DNA of 10,280 nucleotides from an uncultured bacterium (lineage in GTDB: Bacteria; Bipolaricaulota; Bipolaricaulia; UBA7950; UBA9294): positions 1 to 10,280 of the forward strand of contig CAIOLV010000109.1 of assembly GCA_903859225.1 (NCBI GenBank), read 5' to 3'. Below are positions 5,417-10,280 of the stretch, in pieces. The position numbers and the translations under genes were made by a program. The notes beneath the pieces are model-generated. The model saw nothing but the letters and a program-made list of their open reading frames with translations, ran no database searches and was not told where the DNA came from. The stretch's first letter is position 1, and every line of letters starts with the position of its first letter.

Positions 5417-5697
5417 TCGTTCGTTCCCTTGGGGCGGAAGTACCACTTGTACAACAGCTGCATGTCGTCGGGGAAGAGCCCGAGACGGGCGCCGTCCTCG
5501 ACAGGGCTTCCCAGGTCGGCGTAGCGGCCGTCGACGAAGACGTTGGCGCCGAGTTCGTCGAGCGGGATCCCTAGCCGCACAACGAGGCTTCGCACCGTGT
5601 CCCCCGCGGCGTGCGGCACGTCGATGACCGAGTCGCCGCAGGGGTCGGACTCCGCGGCGAACCGCCGCAGCTTTCCGTACACGTGGACCGAAACCAT
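5413..5697 (-). CDS. MoaD/ThiS-like beta-grasp protein lacking the terminal Gly-Gly
   Basis: 94 residues with the same fold pattern as its downstream neighbour: VSVHVYGKLRRF strand, helix DTVRSLVVRLGI (33-44), strand ANVFVDGRYADLG (51-63) and EDGARLGLFP (67-76). Where a sulfur carrier would end in Gly-Gly it continues as DDMQLLYKWYFRPKGTNE, so it cannot be activated in the usual way. It more likely binds the AOR protein or plays a structural part (inference). Its ATG is preceded by TAGGAG, in which the AOR stop codon TAG forms part of the ribosome-binding site, so AOR and this gene are tightly coupled (8 bases apart). It also overlaps the next gene by GTGA. Sequence identity to that neighbour is low, so any duplication is old. 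Confidence 0.8.
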   Translation of the reverse strand: MVSVHVYGKLRRFAAESDPCGDSVIDVPHAAGDTVRSLVVRLGIPLDELGANVFVDGRYADLGSPVEDGARLGLFPDDMQLLYKWYFRPKGTNE

Positions 5698-5705
5698 CGC
5701 CGCTC

Positions 5706-7451
5706 CTACGACGCGAACACCTTGTCGATCTCCGCGTCCGGAACGTCCCAGACGCCGTTGTGCGGCGGCAGCGGCTCGCGCGACATGAATTCCGGCAGCC
5801 GGTCGTCGGCCGCGGTGAACCCCGCGCGGCGGTTAAAGTCGAGCTCGAGGTCGAGGACCGCCTTCCCGATGCGTCCCACGTCGTCCATCGTCCACTTCGT
5901 GCCGAGCACGCCGGAGCACTCTTCGACGACGCCCTCGAACCCGCTTGCGATGTCGAGGATGGCGAACGCGATGAACAGACAGTGCCCGGTTGAGTCGATG
6001 AACGCCGTAGCGTACTGGAACGTCCGCGCGAGGTCGGTCTTCTTCGGATCGAGCGGATCGAGTTTTCCCGAAACTCCGAGGATCTCCGGCGCAATGGTGT
6101 ACCCCGACGTGTGGTCGGCGCCCATCGTCGACACGGCGTAGGTCATCCCAATCCCCTTGACGGCGCGCGGCTCGTAGGCCGGCATGCTCTGACCCTTGAC
6201 GTGCGGCACGCGCGTCACCCCGAACGCCCTCCCTGTGATCAGGGCGCCGTTCCCGAGAATGCGGCCGAGCGGAGTGGCCTTGTCGATCTCGTGAACAAGC
6301 TCGATCGCGCGCTTCCCGTCGCCGAACTTCCACAGACCGCCCTCCGCAGCAACGCCGAGCGTGCCGCCGATCTCGATCGTGTCGAGACCATACTCGTTGC
6401 ACAGGAGGTTCAGCTCCGCGATCTGGTCGAGGTCGCTGATCCCGCAGTCGGCGCCGAACGCCCAATCGGATTCGTACTCAATGCACGACGTGTGCTCGCT
6501 TCGATCCTTGTGGTGCCACGTGTTCGAGCAGGCGATGATGCAGCCCGGCGAGCAGGGATGGTTGTAGAGATCATGTCCCAGCCGCTCCTTGTTCCCGGCG
6601 AAGATGGCCTCCCCGGCGATCTTCGCCGCGCCCTCGAATCGCCCCTCGCGGAAGTTGCGCGTCGGCAGTCCGCCGGCCTCGTTCAGAATGTTGACGAGGA
6701 CCGCAGTGCCATACGAGTTGAGCGCCCCTTTGGGCTTCGTGATCGCGTGCTCCCCAAGCGCGGCGGCGAGCTTCTTGCGGCCGGAATCGAATGTCGCCTT
6801 GTCGGCGATGGGTACGTCGGCCGCCCCGGAGTCATCGACGACGATGGCCTTCAGTCCCTTCGACCCCAAGACGGCGCCAAGCCCGCCGCGGCCGGCGTAG
6901 CGGCTGGCGCGGCCCTCGCGGTCGGTGAAGCACACTCCGGCTGCGCCCATGCGGTGCTCGCCGGCGACGCCGATGGCGCAGACGTCGACGCGTTCCTTCC
7001 CGCCGGACTTCGCCGCGATGGCGGCGACTGCTTCGGAGAGCTTCTTGCCGACCCACGGGTCGGCCGGCTCGAACGTCGCGCCCTTCGTGTCGACCTTCAG
7101 AAGCCAGAACCGGTTGTCCGTGGACTGGCCTTCCACGACGAGCGCGCGGATGCCAAGCCGAGCCAACCTCCGACCCCAACCGGTTCCTGCGTTGGCCTCC
7201 TTGATTCCGCCGGTTAGTGGGCTCTTGCCGCCCACCGAAATCCGCGAGGACGTCGGAGCCGCGGTCCCGGTCACGAAGCCGGGTGAGAAGATCACCTTGT
7301 TGTTCGGCCCGAGCGGGTGGCACGACGCCGGCACCTCGTCGTGCACGATGCTCGAGGTCAACCACCTCCCGGCCCTGTTCCTGTACGCCGCCGGCAGCGG
7401 CTCGAACGTCGCCGAGCGATCGGTCATGTTAACGCGTAGCATTCGGTCCAT
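5706..7451 (-). CDS. Aldehyde:ferredoxin oxidoreductase family protein (tungstopterin and 4Fe-4S enzyme)
   Basis: 581 residues, close to the usual ~600. AOR enzymes oxidise aldehydes to acids and pass electrons to ferredoxin through a bis-pterin tungsten centre and one 4Fe-4S cluster in the cytoplasm. The cofactor loop GRGGLGAVLGSKGLKAI is at about 188-204. Cluster ligands are Cys300, Cys304, Cys308 (HPCSPGCIIACSN) and Cys491 (DSTGHCLF), near the positions in the Pyrococcus enzyme (288, 291, 295, 494). His447 (GADHTSG) matches its active-site His448. The first Cys spacing is x3, not the x2 of Pyrococcus AOR. I chose the ATG at 7451 over one at 7478 because GGGAG lies 6 bases upstream, MDRMLRVNMT fits the family, and the candidate promoter would leave the earlier ATG almost no leader. 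Two beta-grasp genes follow in the same operon. The substrate cannot be predicted. Confidence 0.93.
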   Translation of the reverse strand: MDRMLRVNMTDRSATFEPLPAAYRNRAGRWLTSSIVHDEVPASCHPLGPNNKVIFSPGFVTGTAAPTSSRISVGGKSPLTGGIKEANAGTGWGRRLARLGIRALVVEGQSTDNRFWLLKVDTKGATFEPADPWVGKKLSEAVAAIAAKSGGKERVDVCAIGVAGEHRMGAAGVCFTDREGRASRYAGRGGLGAVLGSKGLKAIVVDDSGAADVPIADKATFDSGRKKLAAALGEHAITKPKGALNSYGTAVLVNILNEAGGLPTRNFREGRFEGAAKIAGEAIFAGNKERLGHDLYNHPCSPGCIIACSNTWHHKDRSEHTSCIEYESDWAFGADCGISDLDQIAELNLLCNEYGLDTIEIGGTLGVAAEGGLWKFGDGKRAIELVHEIDKATPLGRILGNGALITGRAFGVTRVPHVKGQSMPAYEPRAVKGIGMTYAVSTMGADHTSGYTIAPEILGVSGKLDPLDPKKTDLARTFQYATAFIDSTGHCLFIAFAILDIASGFEGVVEECSGVLGTKWTMDDVGRIGKAVLDLELDFNRRAGFTAADDRLPEFMSREPLPPHNGVWDVPDAEIDKVFAS

Positions 7452-7493
7452 CCGCACTCCCGTCCTCTCCGGATCCATGTCGGAGAGTCCTCA

Positions 7494-7523
7494 GGTCTAG
7501 CACGTTCTGCACGTGGGAGTCAA
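7494..7523 (-). promoter_or_regulatory. Candidate promoter of the AOR operon
   Basis: On the minus strand TTGACT (7523-7518) is a near-consensus -35 and TAGACC (7499-7494) a weak -10, 18 bases apart. Transcription would begin near 7487, about 36 bases before the AOR ATG at 7451. The -10 matches only loosely, so the call is tentative. Confidence 0.4.
7501..7515. promoter_or_regulatory. Palindrome CACGT-N5-ACGTG between divergent AOR and cyclase genes
   Basis: CACGT at 7501-7505 and ACGTG at 7511-7515 are exact reverse complements around TCTGC. The palindrome lies inside the spacer of the candidate AOR promoter, where a bound protein could block or distort it. It is about 30 bases upstream of the cyclase -10. 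A five-base arm can arise by chance, so this is a candidate operator only. Confidence 0.35.
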
Positions 7524-7543
7524 TGGGCCTCCTCGTCGAGTGA

Positions 7544-7552
7544 TGCTAGAAT
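7544..7552 (+). promoter_or_regulatory. Extended -10 promoter element of the cyclase gene
   Basis: TGC-TAGAAT is an extended -10 with five of six bases of TATAAT, sited 21 bases before the ATG at 7574. No convincing -35 is visible at the right distance (TGGGCC), as is usual for extended -10 promoters. The predicted transcript start near 7559 gives a leader of only about 15 bases. Confidence 0.45.
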
Positions 7553-7573
7553 AGTCAGGAACGGGGGCTTCCG

Positions 7574-9832
7574 ATGAGCGAAGAGCGTCAGCTCGTGGCG
7601 TTGATGCTGACCGACATGGTCGGGTACACGCGACTGTCTCAGCAAGATGAGGCGCGTGCCCTGCGACTGTTGGACGACCACAACAAGGCCATCCGCGACA
7701 GCGTCCAGGCCCACGGCGGGCGCACGGTCAAAGGAACCGGTGACGGATTCCTCGTCGAGTTCCCGAGCGCGCTGCAGGCCGTGTCGTGCGCCATCGACGT
7801 CCAGCGGCGGTTCCACGACCGCAATCGCGGCGTCGAAGAAGGTGACCGGTTTTCCGTGCGCATCGGGCTCCACGTCGGGGATGTCGTCCGCCGTGACGGG
7901 GACGTCTTCGGTGACGGCGTCAACATCACGGCGCGCATCGAGCCTCTCGCCGGCGCCGGCGGGATCTCCGTTACCGGGGCGGTTCGAGATCAGGTCTGGA
8001 ACAAGATCGGGCGCCCGATCGTTAGTCTCGGCCGGCAGCAACTGAAGAACCTCGAGGCGCCGATCGAGGTCTTCCGCATCGTGCTTCCGTGGGACAAGGC
8101 GGACGTTGCTCCTATTGCGGCGACGGACCGGGCGCGGCTCGCAGTTCTCCCCCTGACGAACGTGAGCCCCGACCCCGACGACGAGTACTTCACCGACGGG
8201 ATGACCGAGGAGCTGATCTATACCTTGTCGAAGGTCCCCGGGCTCAAGGTCATCGCTCAGACCTCGGCGATGAGCTACAAGGGGACGACGAAGCCGATCC
8301 GCGAGATTGGGCGCGAACTCTCGGTGGGATCGGTGCTCGAGGGCAGCGTCCGCAAGGCGGGCGAGCGGCTGCGCATTACCGTCCAGCTGATCGACGCCGG
8401 TTCCGAGGAGCACCTCTGGGCGGCCCGGTACGATCGCGAGCTGGCCGACGTCTTCGAGATCCAGACCGAGATCGCGCAGAGCGTCGCCGGGGAGCTAAAG
8501 GGTGTTCTCGTGACCGGCGCGGCGCAGCGCCCGACCGAGAGCATCGATGCGTACAAGGAGTACCTAAAGGGACGGCAGTTCTGGGCGCGGCGGACGAAGA
8601 CGAGCTTGCACAAGGCACTCGTGCACTTCGAGGCGGCCGTCGGCGCCGACCCGAACTTCGCCAAAGCGTTTTCTGGCATTGCGGATACCTACACCGTCTT
8701 GGTCAACCACGGACACGAGACGGCGGCCGTCGCACACCCGAAGGCGAAGGCCGCCGCGGAGAAAGCGGTCGCACTCGACCCGGGTCTGGCCGAGGCGCAT
8801 GCCTCGCTCGGCCTCATCTACCTCGAATCCGACCACGATCCGGTGCTCGCGGAGCGCGAGATGCGGCGCGCGGTCGAACTGAACCCGAACTACGCCACGG
8901 CTTACCATTGGCTCGGCCTCGTGCTCGACTACCTGGGCAGGGATGAAGAAGCGAGAGCGGCGATGGAGCGTGCGCTCGAACTCGATCCTCTGGCGCACAT
9001 CACGCACATTGCCTACGCCGATATGCTGCTTGAGACCGGGGATGCCGAGCGGGCGAAAGCGCTCCTGCTGCGGGCACGTGACCTCGAGCCCGACTACCCC
9101 GGCGTCGCGTCGGACCTCGCGCAAGCGGAGATGATCCTCTGGAATTGGTGCGGCGCCGAGGATGCCATCGACATCGGGCTGCACCGCAATCCGAACAATA
9201 CGCTCGCGCTCGGAATGAGGATGAACCTCTCGCTCTTCATGGACGACGTCGAGGCCGCGCGGGCGGCGCTCGAGAAGGCGGAGCGCATCGACCCCGAATC
9301 CTCGCACGTGTGGTCGCAGCGCGGCCTCTTCGAGTACCGCGACGGGCGGGCGGCGGAAGCGCTGTCGTGGTTCCAGCGCGCCGCCGAAGCGCACCCCGAG
9401 GACCCGATCTCGGTGATTCGCATGGGGATGTGCTGCATTGCGCTCGGGCGGCTCGACGAGGCAAGACGGTGGATCGACGAGATTGCGCGCCACCGGCTGC
9501 TCGCGTCACCCAAGCTGCGACTCATCCATGAGACGTTCTGCGGAGTCCTTGCAGCGCGCGAGGGGCGACGAGAGGAAGCCGAGGCGAGGCTGACCGCCGT
9601 GCGCGCCCAGACGAGGAACTCGCGGCGGCACGCCGGCGCGGCGTTCATCCTTGTGGCGGCCGGTCGGGAGGACGAGGCGCTGGACGAGTTGGAGCAGTCT
9701 CTCGCCATCCACGATCCGTGGCTGATGGAACTCTCGTCCGAGCCTCTGATGGCGTCGATTCACTCCCGCCCGAGGTTTCAGCGGATGCTCGAGGTGATGG
9801 GACTTGGCTCGGGCGTCCCCGCTGCGCCGTAG
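7574..9832 (+). CDS. Class III adenylyl cyclase fused to a TolB-like domain and TPR repeats
   Basis: 752 residues in three parts. Residues 5-170 are a class III cyclase homology domain with all six canonical residues: metal Asp14 (LTDMVGYT) and Asp57 (GTGDGF), adenine-specifying Lys53 and Asp110, and transition-state Asn117 and Arg121 (GDGVNITAR). It should therefore make cyclic AMP from ATP. Residues 187-310 resemble the TolB N-terminal/FlgO-like domain (LAVLPLTNVS, FTDGMTEELIYTLSKV, GSVLEGSVRKAGERLRITVQL). Residues ~325-740 carry roughly eight to ten TPR helices, such as ATAYHWLGLVLDYLGRDEEA (441-460), suited to binding protein partners. No membrane helix links the cyclase to the TolB-like part, though many relatives have one, so this copy looks cytosolic. 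AGGAACGGGGG precedes the ATG. It is divergent from AOR and convergent with the next gene. The signal sensed is unknown. Confidence 0.93.
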   Translation: MSEERQLVALMLTDMVGYTRLSQQDEARALRLLDDHNKAIRDSVQAHGGRTVKGTGDGFLVEFPSALQAVSCAIDVQRRFHDRNRGVEEGDRFSVRIGLHVGDVVRRDGDVFGDGVNITARIEPLAGAGGISVTGAVRDQVWNKIGRPIVSLGRQQLKNLEAPIEVFRIVLPWDKADVAPIAATDRARLAVLPLTNVSPDPDDEYFTDGMTEELIYTLSKVPGLKVIAQTSAMSYKGTTKPIREIGRELSVGSVLEGSVRKAGERLRITVQLIDAGSEEHLWAARYDRELADVFEIQTEIAQSVAGELKGVLVTGAAQRPTESIDAYKEYLKGRQFWARRTKTSLHKALVHFEAAVGADPNFAKAFSGIADTYTVLVNHGHETAAVAHPKAKAAAEKAVALDPGLAEAHASLGLIYLESDHDPVLAEREMRRAVELNPNYATAYHWLGLVLDYLGRDEEARAAMERALELDPLAHITHIAYADMLLETGDAERAKALLLRARDLEPDYPGVASDLAQAEMILWNWCGAEDAIDIGLHRNPNNTLALGMRMNLSLFMDDVEAARAALEKAERIDPESSHVWSQRGLFEYRDGRAAEALSWFQRAAEAHPEDPISVIRMGMCCIALGRLDEARRWIDEIARHRLLASPKLRLIHETFCGVLAAREGRREEAEARLTAVRAQTRNSRRHAGAAFILVAAGREDEALDELEQSLAIHDPWLMELSSEPLMASIHSRPRFQRMLEVMGLGSGVPAAP

Positions 9833-9851
9833 GGAGCGCGCTTCGTCGCTT

Positions 9852-9872
9852 CTGTCAGGCAGTCTCTGACAG
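9852..9872. repeat. 7-bp inverted repeat between convergent gene ends
   Basis: CTGTCAG at 9852-9858 and CTGACAG at 9866-9872 pair around a seven-base loop. The repeat overlaps the stop codon of the minus-strand gene (9855-9857). Neither side has a T run, so it is a weak bidirectional terminator at most and may be chance. Confidence 0.3.
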
Positions 9873-10280
9873 GCGGGTCCCGAGTGCATCTCCGAGGTGT
9901 CCGAAGGCCTCCAGAACGTCGTTCGGGAGTTCGATCCGCGCTCCGCGAAGACGGGCTGCGACCTCCAAGTACGCCTCTTGTGCTCGCCACAGGTTGACAT
10001 CCGGCGCAAGCGCGCGGGCACGCGTGACGGCGCGCGTGAGGTGATCGAGGGACGCCGGCGTGAGGCTCCTCGGGTCACGTCCTGCGAGTCCGCGCGCCGT
10101 CGATCGGCCCAGCGTGTGGGCAAGCGACGCTCCACTCACCGGTACGGACGCTGACTTGGCCTGCTCGAGCAAGCGCTCCAAGGCGTCGAGTACCGGCGGC
10201 GACGCAGCGGCGAACGCCGCGAGCCGTCGATGGAGTGCGAAGAGCGCGAGCCCGCGAAGGGCGCCCGAGTGGGCGATGCG
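9855..10280 (-). CDS. C-terminal part of an unrecognised helical protein, 5' end outside the window
   Basis: 141 codons plus a TGA stop; the frame stays open to the right edge without a stop, so only the C-terminal portion is seen. It is rich in Ala, Leu and Arg and looks wholly helical. The most distinctive stretch is LDHLTRAVTRARALAPDVNL followed by WRAQEAYLEVAARL, then a short tail LPNDVLEAFGHLGDALGTRL. I do not recognise the family with confidence. The DVNLWRAQ segment recalls the helical C-terminal domain (DUF3536) found behind some GH57 glycoside hydrolases, but that is a weak memory-based match. A TTG within the window (10181) could be read as a start, yet the upstream frame encodes similar helical sequence and argues against it. 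It is convergent with the cyclase gene, 22 bases apart, and shares the inverted repeat at its end. Confidence 0.6.
   Translation of the reverse strand, partial: RIAHSGALRGLALFALHRRLAAFAAASPPVLDALERLLEQAKSASVPVSGASLAHTLGRSTARGLAGRDPRSLTPASLDHLTRAVTRARALAPDVNLWRAQEAYLEVAARLRGARIELPNDVLEAFGHLGDALGTRLSETA

Noticed and set aside
6111..7217. Plus-strand open frame of 368 codons opposite the AOR gene
   Set aside because: Antisense to a firmly identified enzyme; no motif of its own.
7452..7478. Earlier AOR start at the ATG at 7478
   Set aside because: No ribosome-binding site at a usable distance; the candidate promoter would place the transcript start only about 9 bases upstream; family N-terminus fits the ATG at 7451.
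8564..9493. Minus-strand open frame of 309 codons opposite the TPR repeats
   Set aside because: Shadow of the cyclase-TPR gene; composition follows from the complementary strand.

Overview
The window is high-GC DNA, roughly two thirds G+C by eye, from a bacterium. The evidence for Bacteria is an RsmD-type rRNA methyltransferase, a ComEA-like DNA-binding protein, an ECF sigma factor with its anti-sigma factor, and a class III cyclase with TPR repeats, most preceded by Shine-Dalgarno sequences. A tungsten-type aldehyde:ferredoxin oxidoreductase (AOR) and a QNG1-type queuosine salvage protein are patchily distributed and fit an anaerobic or thermophilic lineage such as Chloroflexota or Bipolaricaulota. 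The sequence alone does not settle the phylum. No tRNA, rRNA, CRISPR array or insertion sequence was seen.

Layout. Bases 1-1808, plus strand: rsmD (5' end missing), surE coupled to it by an ATGA overlap, then a 90-bp gap with a possible mini-ORF, then a small membrane-anchored helix-hairpin-helix protein. Bases 1815-7451, minus strand, in transcription order: an AOR subunit; two unlike MoaD/ThiS-type beta-grasp proteins, only one ending in Gly-Gly; a 117-bp gap with a perfect inverted repeat; an ECF sigma factor; an overlapping zinc-binding anti-sigma factor; an overlapping 428-residue coiled-coil protein of unknown function; a rho-independent terminator; and a queuosine salvage glycosidase. 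Bases 7452-7573 are a divergent promoter region with a small palindrome. Bases 7574-9832, plus strand: an adenylyl cyclase-TolB-like-TPR protein. Bases 9855-10280, minus strand: the C-terminal part of an unrecognised helical protein that runs off the window.

How the genes fit together. The AOR and its beta-grasp neighbours form one transcription unit, plausibly an enzyme plus a sulfur carrier for its pterin cofactor. The sigma, anti-sigma and coiled-coil genes overlap end to start and look like one regulatory cassette. Its third gene, with 21-nt repeats and a strong internal start site, is the best candidate for something undescribed. The rest is mostly housekeeping (rRNA methylation, nucleotide phosphatase, DNA uptake, queuine salvage) plus one signalling protein. 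The RsmD copy has Gly in place of the Asp/Asn of its catalytic (D/N)PPY motif.
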